Assembly: GCF_033344935.1 (NCBI RefSeq)
Contig: NZ_JAWPMM010000001.1
Coordinates: 3,809,501-3,873,500 of the forward strand
Direction: 5' to 3'
Source: Reichenbachiella sp.
GTDB taxonomy: Bacteria > Bacteroidota > Bacteroidia > Cytophagales > Cyclobacteriaceae
Length of the DNA: 64,000 bases
Of this stretch, positions 55,501-64,000 are shown piece by piece. Each line of letters opens with the position of its first letter. Within the stretch, counting starts at the first letter, position 1. The translations under genes were made by a program, and so were the position numbers. The notes under the pieces are model-generated. The model was given only the letters and a program-made list of their open reading frames with translations. It searched no databases and was not told where the DNA came from.

Positions 55501-56276
55501 TCTCCGTTGGTCGGGTTAATGGCAATTGAATTAGTAATGTCAAAAGGACCATAAGACCCAATCGCATCATCATCCGTTGCAGATAAGAGCTTCCAAGATC
55601 GACCTCCATTGACTGATTTGTAAACTCCAGTCCCGGAATAAAAGGCTCCTCCTTCGCTGGCAGAATTACCCGAACGTTCTCCCGTCCCGTAGTACCAAAT
55701 ATGATGATTCCCTGGCCGTGGGTCTTGCACGATGCAGGTGATACTTGGTGCATGTCTTCTGGATGTGACTTTGTACCAGCTAGCACCAGCATCTGTCGAT
55801 CTCCACAGTCCACCAGAAACTCCTCCGGCCAGAATTACATTTTCGTTTGTGATGTCAATTGCAAGAGCTCTTGTACGTCCTCCAACATTAAACGGTCCCC
55901 TATTGCTCCAGTAGGAATACTGTCGAAACCTTCCTCCATCTTCACTGGCTGATTTTTTGAGATCGGTGCCTTCAGCGATATGTTCAGCAAACTTCTGTTC
56001 TAGTTCTGAAATCCCTTGAGGTACATCTCCCGTGTATGGATTCCGAGTTCGATTATATTCAAAAGTAAATCTATCAGTAGCACGATCACCAACAGCAGTG
56101 GGTTTACTTTCTGCCGAGCCCGTTCTACTATCAAAAAGTTTGGATTGTTTATAAAGTGCATGGCCTTTCGGTTGTTCGTCAGCCTTTGACTTCAATGATT
56201 GTCCGTTTGCCAAATTAAATACGCATAACATGGCCAGGGCGAACACGCCCCTCCTGAGGTTAGGTTTATGATACAT
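52599..56276 (-). CDS. T9SS cargo protein with BNR/sortilin-like beta-propeller
   Basis: A 1225-residue secreted protein. Signal peptide (about 1-25). Residues about 120-870 are propeller blades with BNR/VPS10-like Asp-box repeats (GGLWRSTDAGASWYKV, GVYKSVNGGRSWKLL, GLHRSKDGGSTFEEI, LFLTDDAGETWTNI). Then come a cadherin-like stretch and a beta-domain (about 990-1130), and a type A T9SS sorting domain (about 1145-1225: YPNPSTGEFTFSIEM, GIYMVKLNGPRVSQSFRIVKK). It would be exported by the type IX system and anchored or released. No catalytic residues are evident. Monocistronic, with a strong terminator. Confidence 0.88.
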   Translation of the reverse strand: MYHKPNLRRGVFALAMLCVFNLANGQSLKSKADEQPKGHALYKQSKLFDSRTGSAESKPTAVGDRATDRFTFEYNRTRNPYTGDVPQGISELEQKFAEHIAEGTDLKKSASEDGGRFRQYSYWSNRGPFNVGGRTRALAIDITNENVILAGGVSGGLWRSTDAGASWYKVTSRRHAPSITCIVQDPRPGNHHIWYYGTGERSGNSASEGGAFYSGTGVYKSVNGGRSWKLLSATDDDAIGSYGPFDITNSIAINPTNGDLYVATFNGLHRSKDGGSTFEEILTGGFDARTEVAITSFGKIYATIDYSGVPNAGLFTSMDGDNWTSITPSDFPTFFGRTVMGIDPSNENKVYFLNHDELGPQGLYRYNAVYTTAGAWTNLSANLPTSIGGPVGNLNFQGGYNMVVKVHPGDSNIVFVGGTNLYRSTTGFTTPAGQESWIAGYSPINNVSVYPDQHPDHHELVFYPSNPNKVLSGTDGGVFLAEDITTSISAAEPVDWTSLNNGYITTQPYAVAFDPEPNSDDLLAGFQDNGTWFTSSTDKTEPWIEDFGGDGSYNAIADGGDTRYVSSQFGNIYRLNFDSLGEFESFTRVKPAGANNLDFVAPFVLDPHNDNIMYLPDGNRIWRNNDLDGIPLFSNATTTVNWVNLPNSDTPAGTTITSLDVSTYPVANRLYYGTNSGGVYRMDNANIDNQSVVDLTTGKDLPPGYVNDISVDPSNSDRVIITFSNYGVQSLFLTDDAGETWTNISGNLEENEDGSGNGPSVRSTAFFGGSNSRFGSKFQKVFAATSTGLYYTLRLNGNDTRWYKEPFVIGHAVADEVKTRKDGFVAVAAHGNGLFSAKFPIVFNPLPESKLTVAYLLEDLKVDENSADVTVDIEDLFVHSRGRYIDVTLTNSNPGLVTVIDNGNSLTLSFAADTLGSATIGLIATAGGEQVAEGFTVFISKPTLYEQLGAGVSSLPSQNFLDFGAIAQTADDFVVPMGDSWDISNILAFGGANNSPTFTSATVVIYKDTLGNPGEVLYMSDEIVPDSDPLDANLNLTLPEEVHLESGTYWLSVYANLPFNPSATQWFWTSQNGGVGQEPQFLDQFDLFGTGSTNWTDVSVAFGRPPLDQVFQVFGSIVPSTLDPVSARTTENGPLVDLEMEVRSVVYPNPSTGEFTFSIEMGDSDQAAPIINMSVYNTSGRLVHQMRDIDTKTEFRWDAFNQPAGIYMVKLNGPRVSQSFRIVKK

Positions 56277-56419
56277 GGTTAAGTTGTTTTAAGTTAAGAA
56301 AGGTAACTATCTAAACCTCTCTTAAATTCCTTTTAAAAAAATTGAATAATTAGTTTGACCTCGAAAGTACAAAATAATTGGTGAATACAAAAAATGTATC
56401 AGTTGATGCAAATATTAGC

Positions 56420-57670
56420 TTACTTCAATTTAAAGCACACCTGCTCCAAAGGCGGTTCAGCTCTTTCTTCACCCAGGTCATAGGCCGTACGAAGTGCCTG
56501 ACAGGCCTCTTCGTCTTTTTTTGCTTTCATGAACGCCAGGCCCATGTTGTAATAAACGACACCATCCCCGGTTTCAGACCTCAAATAGCGCTGATAGTAA
56601 GTAACGGCCTGAGGGTAATTTTTTAGTTCCTGATAAGAATTTCCGATGAGTACAAAGTTTCTGACCAATGTATTGTCAGTATAAACAGAAGTTTCGAAAT
56701 CCTTAATTGCCTCTTTATGTCTATCCAATTTGGCTTTTACCATACCACGATTCATGAGATCATTGGCATTGTCGCGTTTAATCATCAAGGCAGAATCGTA
56801 ATCCAACAAAGCCTCCTCATATTTTCCTTTTTGATACTTTTCAAAGGCCCGTCGAGAATAGGCCATAGCGAAATCTCCTACTCCATAGAGAATTTTGTTG
56901 ATCTCATCCTTTTCCTCATCATCTACTAAAAAGCTAAGGTTATAAAGTGCCAGTCTATGATACTGATCGATCTCGAGCGCACTTCTAAAATCAGCTTCGG
57001 CTCCTTCTTTGTCTTCTTTGTTCAATTTGAAAAGCCCTCTGTGTACATAATAATTAGGCTCGTGATTATTGAGCTCGATGGCTTTGTCAAAATCTAACAT
57101 GGTAGGCGTATTAAACCCCATTTGTTCATAAGTCAAAGCCCTGGCCAAATACACATCGGCTTTCATGTCTTCCAAGGTAGCAATGCCAGAAAAAATCATC
57201 TCTCCTTTTTCATCGTAAGAGGCACCCTTGAATACAATGGCTTGAGTTTCAAAAGTCTCAACATTGTTAATCAAAAAAGTAAAATCCTGAGCGGCTTGTT
57301 TGTAGTTTTTTTGTTTGTGATAAATCAATGCCCGCTTAAATATCGCTGTGTAATTCTGTGGGTCTACACGCAAAGCAGCTTCAAAATCTGTGAGTGCACC
57401 AATATCATTACCAGCGAGCTCCTTAGCCTGTCCTCTAGCAAAAAAGTACTCTGTAGAACCACCATACAAACGGAGCGCACTATCATAGTATAACACGGCT
57501 AGTGAAAACTGGCCTCGACTTCCTGCTTGATTTCCTTTTTGATAATAATCTTCTGATATCCTTTTTCGTTCTGCCGGACTGGCATTAATATCCATTCGTT
57601 GGGCTAGCCCATCAGTGGTGAAAGCAATCATTAACATCCATAGCCATAGGTGTGTTCTTTGCATTCTCAT
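56420..57670 (-). CDS. TPR repeat protein, exported
   Basis: A 416-residue protein with an N-terminal signal peptide (MLMIAFTTDGLAQ) and about nine TPR repeats (SLAVLYYDSALRLYGG, GALTDFEAALRVDPQNYTAIFKRALIYHKQKNYKQAAQDF, EALLDYDSALMIKRDNANDLMNRGM, YPQAVTYYQRYLRSE). It probably acts as a periplasmic scaffold. No enzyme domain. Divergent from tyrS across a 226-bp spacer. Confidence 0.8.
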   Translation of the reverse strand: MRMQRTHLWLWMLMIAFTTDGLAQRMDINASPAERKRISEDYYQKGNQAGSRGQFSLAVLYYDSALRLYGGSTEYFFARGQAKELAGNDIGALTDFEAALRVDPQNYTAIFKRALIYHKQKNYKQAAQDFTFLINNVETFETQAIVFKGASYDEKGEMIFSGIATLEDMKADVYLARALTYEQMGFNTPTMLDFDKAIELNNHEPNYYVHRGLFKLNKEDKEGAEADFRSALEIDQYHRLALYNLSFLVDDEEKDEINKILYGVGDFAMAYSRRAFEKYQKGKYEEALLDYDSALMIKRDNANDLMNRGMVKAKLDRHKEAIKDFETSVYTDNTLVRNFVLIGNSYQELKNYPQAVTYYQRYLRSETGDGVVYYNMGLAFMKAKKDEEACQALRTAYDLGEERAEPPLEQVCFKLK

Positions 57671-57859
57671 CGTAATAGTGTCAATCTTTCAAATATGCTT
57701 CATCATGTCTGAAGTGAACCTGAAGCCTCACTTTCAAACTTAGAAATGAAGGTTCAATAATAACCCGTCTCATTCCTTTCGTCAATTTACAAATTTTGCG
57801 TTAGAAATTTATTTTTTGGGATTATTATAAGAAGCATATTCAAAAATCCTTGAACCCTA

Positions 57860-57867
57860 TATCTTTG
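57860..57867 (+). promoter_or_regulatory. -7 box of tyrS
   Basis: TATCTTTG is a perfect Bacteroidota -7 box (TAnnTTTG) 29 bp before the tyrS ATG. A TTTTTTG run lies further upstream, but no -33 element at the right spacing is convincing. Confidence 0.6.
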
Positions 57868-57896
57868 TCGACTTATTGAAAATTTATCAGATTACA

Positions 57897-59186
57897 ATGA
57901 CTAAGGATTTTGTCGAAGAATTGAAATGGAGGGGTATGATCCATGATATGATGCCCGGAGTACAAGAACAACTGAATAAAGAAATGACTTCTGCCTATAT
58001 AGGTTTTGATCCTACTGCAGATTCACTTCACATTGGTAGTTTGGTGCAAATCATGACCTTGGTTCATTTCCAAAAGGCTGGACATAAACCTTTCGCCTTA
58101 GTAGGTGGGGCTACAGGTATGGTGGGTGATCCTTCCGGAAAATCTGCGGAAAGAAACTTACTAGACGAAGATACATTAAACCATAATCTAGCTTGCGTTC
58201 GAAAACAGTTAGAACAATTTCTAGATTTCGATTGTGGCGACAATTCGGCCGAAATGGTCAACAACTACGATTGGTTTAAGAATTTTAATTTTCTAGATTT
58301 TATTAGAGATGTGGGAAAACACATTTCTGTGAATTATATGATGGCCAAAGACTCAGTAAAAAGTCGTTTGGAAACTGGCATGTCCTTTACAGAATTTAGC
58401 TACCAGCTGGTGCAGGGCTATGACTTCTGGTGGTTGTACAACAACAAAAATTGTAAATTACAATTGGGTGGTTCTGACCAATGGGGCAACATAGTAACAG
58501 GTACTGAACTGATCCGAAGGAAGGGACAAGGAGAAGCCTGGGCCATTACTACTCCGTTGATTAAAAAAGCGGACGGCACCAAATTCGGAAAGACCGAAGG
58601 CGGAAATGTTTGGTTGGACAAAAAACTGACTTCCCCTTATAAATTCTACCAATACTGGTTAAACTCCTCTGATGAAGATGCGACCAATTACATTAAGATC
58701 TTCACTTTAAAAGAAAAGGAAGAAATTGACGCCTTGATTGCCGAACACAATGAGGCTCCTCACATGAGGAAACTTCAACAAGAGCTAGGGAAAGACATTA
58801 CCATCAGGGTTCACTCGGAGGAAGATTACAACATGGCTATTAAAGCCTCTGGTATTCTATTCGGGAAATCCACCACCGAGGACTTGGAGTCTTTGGATGA
58901 GGACACCTTCTTATCTGTATTTGAAGGCGTGCCACAAACAAACATTTCTAAGAGCACTTATGCTAATTCGCAGAATGTTACGGATTTACTTTCTGAAGAA
59001 AGTAACGGCATTGTCTTCCCATCAAAAGGTGAAGCTCGTCGTATGATCAAAGGAGGCGGTGTAAGTATCAACAAAACAAAACTTGAAAGTGAAAACCAGG
59101 CTGTTGATTTCAAACTACTGAATGATAAATATCTACTTGCTCAAAAAGGCAAGAAGAATTACTTCCTGATCACTGTAGAAGACTAA
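57897..59186 (+). CDS. tyrS: Tyrosyl-tRNA synthetase
   Basis: A 429-residue class I aminoacyl-tRNA synthetase. The HIGH motif is HIGS (DSLHIGSLV), QGYDFWWL and GGSDQWGNI are the Tyr-binding and nucleotide-binding stretches, and the KMSKS loop is KFGKT ([11 protein letters not shown]). The C-terminal S4-like RNA-binding domain ([17 protein letters not shown]) is present. I use the ATG at 57897; a TTG at 57876 in the same frame would add seven residues with no support. The DUF255 gene starts 1 bp after the stop. Confidence 0.97.
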   Translation: MTKDFVEELKWRGMIHDMMPGVQEQLNKEMTSAYIGFDPTADSLHIGSLVQIMTLVHFQKAGHKPFALVGGATGMVGDPSGKSAERNLLDEDTLNHNLACVRKQLEQFLDFDCGDNSAEMVNNYDWFKNFNFLDFIRDVGKHISVNYMMAKDSVKSRLETGMSFTEFSYQLVQGYDFWWLYNNKNCKLQLGGSDQWGNIVTGTELIRRKGQGEAWAITTPLIKKADGTKFGKTEGGNVWLDKKLTSPYKFYQYWLNSSDEDATNYIKIFTLKEKEEIDALIAEHNEAPHMRKLQQELGKDITIRVHSEEDYNMAIKASGILFGKSTTEDLESLDEDTFLSVFEGVPQTNISKSTYANSQNVTDLLSEESNGIVFPSKGEARRMIKGGGVSINKTKLESENQAVDFKLLNDKYLLAQKGKKNYFLITVED

Positions 59187-59187
59187 T

Positions 59188-61275
59188 ATGCAAAGAGGAC
59201 TTGTAATCTTATTAATGGTAGTTTTATCTATAAACGCCTGTACACAAAACATGGGACAAGAACATAAACATACCAATCATTTAATATCTGAAACGAGTCC
59301 ATACTTACTCCAACACGCACACAATCCGGTAGATTGGTTTCCTTGGGGTGAAGAGGCACTGGATCTGGCCAAACGTGAGGACAAACTAATGATTATAAGC
59401 ATTGGCTATGCGGCTTGTCACTGGTGTCATGTAATGGAACATGAGTCATTTGAAGATTCAACCATTGCAGCCAAGATGAATACCAGCTATATCTCGATCA
59501 AAGTAGACCGGGAAGAACGCCCGGACATAGATCAAATCTATATGGACGCTGCACAACTCATGACCGGACGAGGCGGATGGCCGCTTAATGTGATTGCACT
59601 CCCTGATGGCAGACCGGTTTTTGCCGGCACCTACTTCCCAAAAGAAAATTGGGGTAAAGTGGTCGACTACTTCGCCGAAATGTACCGAACCCAACCAGGC
59701 AAGATGCTAGAGCAAGCAGAAAAAATCACCGAAGGGATTAATCAACTGGAGGTGCCTGAATTGAATGAGTCAGGAGCACCCTTCGACTCTTCCAAGTACA
59801 CATCTGCCGGAGCGAAAGTGGTTTCTTCAATTGACAAAAAATATGGTGGTAGAGAAGGGGCTCCAAAGTTTCCTATGCCTGCCATCTATGAGTTCTTATT
59901 AGCTCAAAATTATTATCAATCTGATGAAGAAATCAAAACAGCCCTACAAGTCACGTTAGATGGCATGGCCAATGGTGGCATATATGATCATCTCGGTGGT
60001 GGCTTCGCTCGATACTCCGTAGACGAAACGTGGACCGTACCTCACTTTGAAAAAATGCTCTATGACAATGCGCAGCTGATCAGCCTGTACAGTCATGCCT
60101 ATCAAGTATTTGGTGATGAAAAATACGCGCAGGCCGTTAGAGAGACAATTACTTTTTGTAATCGTGAGCTATCGGATGAATCTGGAGGGTTTTACTCTTC
60201 GCTAGACGCTGATAGCGAAGGAGAAGAAGGCAAATTCTATGTTTGGTCTGAAGAAGAAATTGACCAAACCTTGGGAGAACATGCCAAGCTGTTTAAAACC
60301 TATTATGGAGTAAGTAAAAAAGGCAATTTTGAAGGACACAATATTTTAGAAAGAAAAACCTCAATTGTAGCCCTCAGTGAAAAATTTGATCTTTCTGAAT
60401 CTGTCGTCAAAAACATTATTAGCACCTCTAAATCTAAAATGATGACAGTCAGAGATGGTCGAGTTCGCCCTGGTTTGGACGACAAGACACTGACTTCATG
60501 GAACGGCTTGATGATCATTGGTTTGGTGGACGCCTATTTTGCACTTCAAGATGAGGAATACTTAAACCGAGCTGTAAAAGCTGGTGAATTCATCAAAACC
60601 AACCAAATTCGACCTTCAGGGGCCATACTACGAAACTACAAAGACGGCCAATCAACGATTAATGGCTTTCTGGATGATTATGCTTATTCCATTTTAGCAT
60701 TTACCAAATTATATGAAGCCACTTTTGATGAGTCATGGTTGGAGCAAGCTAAAAAGCTAAAAGAATATGTGATAGTGCATTTCTCTGATGAACAAACCCA
60801 GATGTTTTTCTACACTTCCGATCAGGATGAAAAATTGATAGCCCGAAAAATGGAACTGTCAGACAATGTAATCCCAGCGTCCAATTCTGCTATGGCGGAA
60901 GCGCTTTATTTATTAGGTCAGTTCTATTACAACCAAAAAGATCTGGATCGAGCCATTCAAATGGTAGCCAATATGGAAAAGGAGATTTCTGAGCAGCCTT
61001 ACTTTTATAGCAATTGGGCTCGTTTGTATGGATTGATGGGACAACGGCACTTTGAAGTAGCAGTTGTAGGTGTAGACGCTCAGAGTAAAAAATTGGGCTT
61101 AGCTAAACCATTTATTCCCAATAAAATTCTCTTAGGCGGGTCTTCAGAAGGCTCGTTGGAATTACTAGATGGCAAGTTCTCTGAAAGGCAGACGCTGATT
61201 TATGTTTGTGAAAATAAGTCTTGCCTACTACCAGTAGAAGAAGTAGCAATGGCCAAAAGGCAGATAGTAAAATAG
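59188..61275 (+). CDS. DUF255 thioredoxin-domain protein (YyaL/SPATA20-like)
   Basis: A 695-residue protein with an N-terminal lipobox-like end (INAC, Cys18), then a thioredoxin-like domain with CxxC at C77 and C80 ([16 protein letters not shown]), [22 protein letters not shown] and [25 protein letters not shown], and a C-terminal (alpha/alpha)6 domain like N-acylglucosamine epimerases ([40 protein letters not shown]). The family is widespread but its substrate is unclear. Possible lipid anchoring would place it in the periplasm. Coupled to tyrS by position. Confidence 0.9.
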   Translation: MQRGLVILLMVVLSINACTQNMGQEHKHTNHLISETSPYLLQHAHNPVDWFPWGEEALDLAKREDKLMIISIGYAACHWCHVMEHESFEDSTIAAKMNTSYISIKVDREERPDIDQIYMDAAQLMTGRGGWPLNVIALPDGRPVFAGTYFPKENWGKVVDYFAEMYRTQPGKMLEQAEKITEGINQLEVPELNESGAPFDSSKYTSAGAKVVSSIDKKYGGREGAPKFPMPAIYEFLLAQNYYQSDEEIKTALQVTLDGMANGGIYDHLGGGFARYSVDETWTVPHFEKMLYDNAQLISLYSHAYQVFGDEKYAQAVRETITFCNRELSDESGGFYSSLDADSEGEEGKFYVWSEEEIDQTLGEHAKLFKTYYGVSKKGNFEGHNILERKTSIVALSEKFDLSESVVKNIISTSKSKMMTVRDGRVRPGLDDKTLTSWNGLMIIGLVDAYFALQDEEYLNRAVKAGEFIKTNQIRPSGAILRNYKDGQSTINGFLDDYAYSILAFTKLYEATFDESWLEQAKKLKEYVIVHFSDEQTQMFFYTSDQDEKLIARKMELSDNVIPASNSAMAEALYLLGQFYYNQKDLDRAIQMVANMEKEISEQPYFYSNWARLYGLMGQRHFEVAVVGVDAQSKKLGLAKPFIPNKILLGGSSEGSLELLDGKFSERQTLIYVCENKSCLLPVEEVAMAKRQIVK

Positions 61276-61429
61276 TAATTACTTCTCAAGTTACGAATTA
61301 GTTAACCTTTCGTAAATACAATATAAACAGCAGCCAGAAACTGTTTATCATATCATTAAGTTCTAGTATCTGTAGGAAAGCTTGTCAGAATAATGCGTTG
61401 ATTTGAGTAAAACTTAAAGCTCCCAGCTC

Positions 61430-61990
61430 ATGAAATTCATTTTTCTAATTCTACACCTATTTTCCTTTCCATTTTCTAAAGGAGAATCAAATGCAGACAA
61501 TACAGACAAAAGTGAATATATCATAAGTAATGGTCAAATGATGTACGGTGACACGGACGTCAATCTTGCATATGAGGATGCCATTCTTCGTTCTGGAAAT
61601 GACATTATTCACTTTCCTCCTAGTCAGATAGAAAAAGTGGCTGTTATAGATGAAACCACTGGTGATGTAGAATTGTATCACTCCGGTTCGTTTGGGCTCA
61701 ACAACCGGCAATATCTTTTTCAGATTTTATCGGAAGGCAAGACAACTTTGCTGTATAGAGAGGGATTAAAATTTAGTGATTATGAAGAAACGGAATATCC
61801 AGCTTTCTTTATTCTAATAGATAAACAAGTGTTTTCTTTGAGCAACGACAAAAAAGAAATGATCAAGCAGCTTGATCTTGATTTCCAAAAGGACGTGTCG
61901 ACGTATATCAAAACTCACAAACTCAATCTCTCTGACCAAAAGGACATGACAAAACTTTTTGATTACTACAACCTTCTCATCCTAGAATAG
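61430..61990 (+). CDS. Unknown exported protein
   Basis: A 186-residue protein that I do not recognise. A short signal peptide (MKFIFLILHLFSFPFSKG) is followed by a beta-rich part with an FPPSQIEKVAVIDETTGDVELY stretch and a C-terminal helix with Lys/Asp-rich ends. The length and style resemble small Bacteroidota secreted proteins. The ATG at 61430 is preceded by CAGCTC and no strong RBS. A shared terminator lies between it and the convergent ferritin gene. Confidence 0.6.
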   Translation: MKFIFLILHLFSFPFSKGESNADNTDKSEYIISNGQMMYGDTDVNLAYEDAILRSGNDIIHFPPSQIEKVAVIDETTGDVELYHSGSFGLNNRQYLFQILSEGKTTLLYREGLKFSDYEETEYPAFFILIDKQVFSLSNDKKEMIKQLDLDFQKDVSTYIKTHKLNLSDQKDMTKLFDYYNLLILE

Positions 61991-62016
61991 CTGACTTCAA
62001 AAGCTTTGGGTTATAT

Positions 62017-62053
62017 AAAAAATAAAACCCAGCCTGATTTATCAAGCTGGGTT
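62017..62053 (-). terminator. Terminator of ferritin gene
   Basis: On the minus strand AACCCAGC and GCTGGGTT pair, with an inner TGAT/ATCA extension, followed by TTATTTTTT. It lies 25 bp after the ferritin stop and 27-63 bp after the convergent unknown gene, so it may act on both strands. Confidence 0.8.
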
Positions 62054-62077
62054 CACCTTTATTAAGGGGAATATTTT

Positions 62078-62626
62078 TTACTCTTCAGTGTATTTGATTT
62101 TCAAAATTCGTTCGTCAATCAATAATAAAGAAGCAGGATCATCTCCCAGCATATCAAAGAACTCTAACGCTCTTCTTGCCACAAACTCTTCTTCTACCTG
62201 CTCTTTCACAAACCACTGCATGAAGTTCTCTGTTGCGAAATCATTTGCTTTTCTGCAGGCTGCCACAATTTGATTGATTGATTCGGTTACATTGATTTCG
62301 CTCTCTAAAGCCAATTCAAAAACTTCTCTTAACGAACTGAAATCATTCTGTGGTGCCTCAATAGTCGCCACTAATGGCTGGCCTCCCATATCGCTGATGT
62401 AGTGAAACAACTTCAACATGTGTGCTCTTTCTTCGTTGCTTTGCTCATAGAAGAAATGCGCACTATGGTCAAATCCATGCTGATCACACCAGGCTGCCAT
62501 CGCCAAATAAGCTGCTGATGATTGTGCTTCCAACTTCACTTGTTTATTGAGCATGCTCATGACATTGTCCTGAACAGCTACTTTTTGTCTCATTAGATCT
62601 TTCATGTCTTTGTCTTTTATGTTCAT
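62078..62626 (-). CDS. Non-heme ferritin
   Basis: A 182-residue four-helix ferritin. Iron-site residues fit: E in LEAQSSAAYLAMAAW, EQSNEERAHMLKLFHYI and the QWFVKEQVEEEFVARRALEFF helix with paired Glu. It oxidises and stores iron. The first seven residues (MNIKDKD) are optional: an internal ATG at residue 8 would give the 175-aa form nearer the usual length. Monocistronic with a terminator. Confidence 0.93.
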   Translation of the reverse strand: MNIKDKDMKDLMRQKVAVQDNVMSMLNKQVKLEAQSSAAYLAMAAWCDQHGFDHSAHFFYEQSNEERAHMLKLFHYISDMGGQPLVATIEAPQNDFSSLREVFELALESEINVTESINQIVAACRKANDFATENFMQWFVKEQVEEEFVARRALEFFDMLGDDPASLLLIDERILKIKYTEE

Positions 62627-62761
62627 GAAAATGCAGGCATGTATACCATAGCATCTTCATTTCAAGATAAATATATACTATAGGTAACTAAATAGAGCTT
62701 AAATAGTTCGGGCAAAAAGAAATTTAGAACTAGTCTAATTTAGGCTTTACAAGGATTTGTA

Positions 62762-63097
62762 TTAAACAAGAGCTCTAACAATGCGCTGTTGTACAATACT
62801 GTTGAGTTCAAGCATCACTAAAGTCCCGGGGATGAGGTCCTTCATTTCGATAATTTCATCTAAGGTCAACACCATGAGATGCTCTTTGTTGCAAAGGGGG
62901 ATGATTTCAATGTCATTAAGTGAGGCATCACTCAAAAGCATTTCTTCAATATTCAACTGATCCAGCTTCGTTTTAAATGCTATGAGAGCACAAACGGCCA
63001 TACGATACTCCTTGCCTTTATACTCCAAGTAAAAACGATTGTCCTTATCGTTTTGAAGCACTTTTCCATTCGTCGTATGATATATCTCGTGGATCAC
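62762..63097 (-). CDS. Unknown small cytoplasmic protein
   Basis: A 111-residue protein that I do not recognise. Short beta strands (FYLEYKGKEYRMAVCALIAFKTKL) come first, then a helix and an MVLTLDEIIEMKDLIPGTLVMLELNSIVQQRIV end. No signal peptide or membrane helix. Divergent from the MBL-fold gene; neither neighbour suggests a role. Confidence 0.55.
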   Translation of the reverse strand: MIHEIYHTTNGKVLQNDKDNRFYLEYKGKEYRMAVCALIAFKTKLDQLNIEEMLLSDASLNDIEIIPLCNKEHLMVLTLDEIIEMKDLIPGTLVMLELNSIVQQRIVRALV

Positions 63098-63185
63098 GCA
63101 GCAAAACTAGTTCTTATTTAGACTTATTACAAATAATAGCTTGAGCACTTTGAGTAAATTACTTTTCAAACTCAAACTTATTCCC

Positions 63186-63977
63186 ATGTCGAATCTCAAA
63201 ATCTTTCTCCTGCTGTTCATATTCCCATTTACAGCATTCTCTCAACACTCAATTTCTTACATTGCCAATGAAGGTATTTTTATACAGACTGAGCATAAAA
63301 GCATTTTGATAGATGCCATTTTTGATAATTACTATGAGACTTATTCCTCACCAAGCGTACAAACCATCCGTCATTTGAACGCTAAAGAGACCCCCTATCA
63401 AATCATTGACCTACTTTTAGTCACCCATGCTCATCTCGATCATTTCAACCCCGAAATGGTCGGCACCTTTTTAAGATCACACCCAGAAACCGAACTCATC
63501 TGCCCAAATCAAGCAGTAGATTCCATTGTCAAAATGGCCAACAACTTTGAATCATTAGCTCCCAGGCTCAATGGCCTAGATACCAACCCAACATGGGAAG
63601 CGCTATTTCTAAAAGGAGTTAGTGTTCACACTGCCTATGTACGTCATGGGGGCAAACAGAATTATGCGGTAGATAATCAAATCTACCTGATCAAGGTAGA
63701 CGGAAAGAAAATTTTACACTTAGGGGATGCCGAGATGGACCCTTCCCACTTCACCCCGCTTCATTTATCCAAACCTCCAATAGATGTCGCCTTGATTCCT
63801 TATTGGTTCTTGGCCTACCCTCCAGGCATTGATATTATTAAGAATCAAATAAAACCCAATAAGCTCGTTGCCATCCATTACCCAAAAGTGGGAGACCCAA
63901 AAACATTAAAAAAGATTAGGGATAACTTCCCTAATGCCGTTGTATTTATGAAAGAAGGTCAAAGTGTGGATTTTTAG
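63186..63977 (+). CDS. MBL-fold metallo-hydrolase, exported
   Basis: A 263-residue protein with a signal peptide (MSNLKIFLLLFIFPFTAFSQ) followed by a metallo-beta-lactamase fold. The metal motif HxHxDH is THAHLDHFNP, and a second site LHLGDAEMD plus VAIHYPK near the end fits the UlaG/YtnP-like branch. The activity (lactonase, phosphodiesterase or other) is unknown. I use the ATG at 63186; a TTG at 63141 would put the signal peptide internal. The gene ends 23 bp before the window edge. Confidence 0.82.
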   Translation: MSNLKIFLLLFIFPFTAFSQHSISYIANEGIFIQTEHKSILIDAIFDNYYETYSSPSVQTIRHLNAKETPYQIIDLLLVTHAHLDHFNPEMVGTFLRSHPETELICPNQAVDSIVKMANNFESLAPRLNGLDTNPTWEALFLKGVSVHTAYVRHGGKQNYAVDNQIYLIKVDGKKILHLGDAEMDPSHFTPLHLSKPPIDVALIPYWFLAYPPGIDIIKNQIKPNKLVAIHYPKVGDPKTLKKIRDNFPNAVVFMKEGQSVDF

Positions 63978-64000
63978 TAAGGTTCTACTTTTCAGAATTA

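Noticed and set aside
56277-56419. PUL-type site (AAACCTCTCTTAAATT) upstream of the T9SS gene
   Set aside because: Only one half-like sequence, no second copy at 11 bp and no -7 box at 30 bp.

Overview
The window looks like chromosome from a marine Bacteroidota, most likely a Cytophagales relative (Reichenbachiella/Marivirga-like; genus not established). The reasons are a SusC/SusD pair, a type IX secretion C-terminal sorting domain, many SPII lipoproteins, Bacteroidota-type -7 boxes (TAnnTTTG), and short GTCATTTCGA...TCGAAATGAC palindromic repeats between genes. I saw no tRNA, rRNA, insertion sequence, phage gene or CRISPR array.

Layout. 1-15.8 kb is mixed housekeeping: an SSS symporter, an alkyltransferase-like protein, mltG, a Sua5/YciO-type protein, a WbqC-like protein, clpC, a vWA membrane protein, fabG, an AhpD-like protein with an AraC regulator, a SulP transporter, a DUF4442 protein and a GTP cyclohydrolase II-like protein. 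15.9-22.2 kb is a minus-strand sugar operon (galM, SSS sugar transporter, GH95/GH65-like lipoprotein, sulfatase). 22.5-24.7 kb holds an overlapping thrB-lysA pair set inside the sugar genes. 25-51 kb is a large minus-strand polysaccharide utilization locus (PUL): GH63-like and GH2 enzymes; an operon of ASST-like lipoprotein, ChrA-family transporter and PAPS-type sulfotransferase; a TPR-LuxR-type regulator; an FG-GAP/UnbV lipoprotein; SusD/SusC; then GH127, GH36-like and GH89 enzymes. 51-64 kb returns to general functions: an EamA transporter, a large T9SS cargo protein, a TPR protein, tyrS, a DUF255 thioredoxin-domain protein, ferritin, an MBL-fold protein and several unknowns.

How the PUL works. 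SusC/SusD would import oligosaccharides. The periplasmic or surface lipoproteins GH2, GH63-like, GH89, GH36-like, GH127 and the S1 sulfatase point to a branched, sulfated glycan carrying beta-Gal, alpha-linked Gal/GalNAc-type, alpha-GlcNAc and arabinofuranose-like residues. The substrate is inference only.

Main discovery. Four minus-strand promoters (upstream of the GH63-like gene, the ASST-like gene, susC and the GH89 gene) share one 57-bp layout: a -7 box, exactly 30 bp, then two copies of TGTAGAGGT spaced 11 bp apart. This defines a PUL regulon readable straight from the sequence, and the TPR-LuxR-type regulator inside the locus is the obvious candidate to bind it. The same promoter drives the ASST-ChrA-sulfotransferase operon, which ties two sulfate-transfer enzymes and a putative oxyanion transporter to glycan use. 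That is the best candidate here for an undescribed system.
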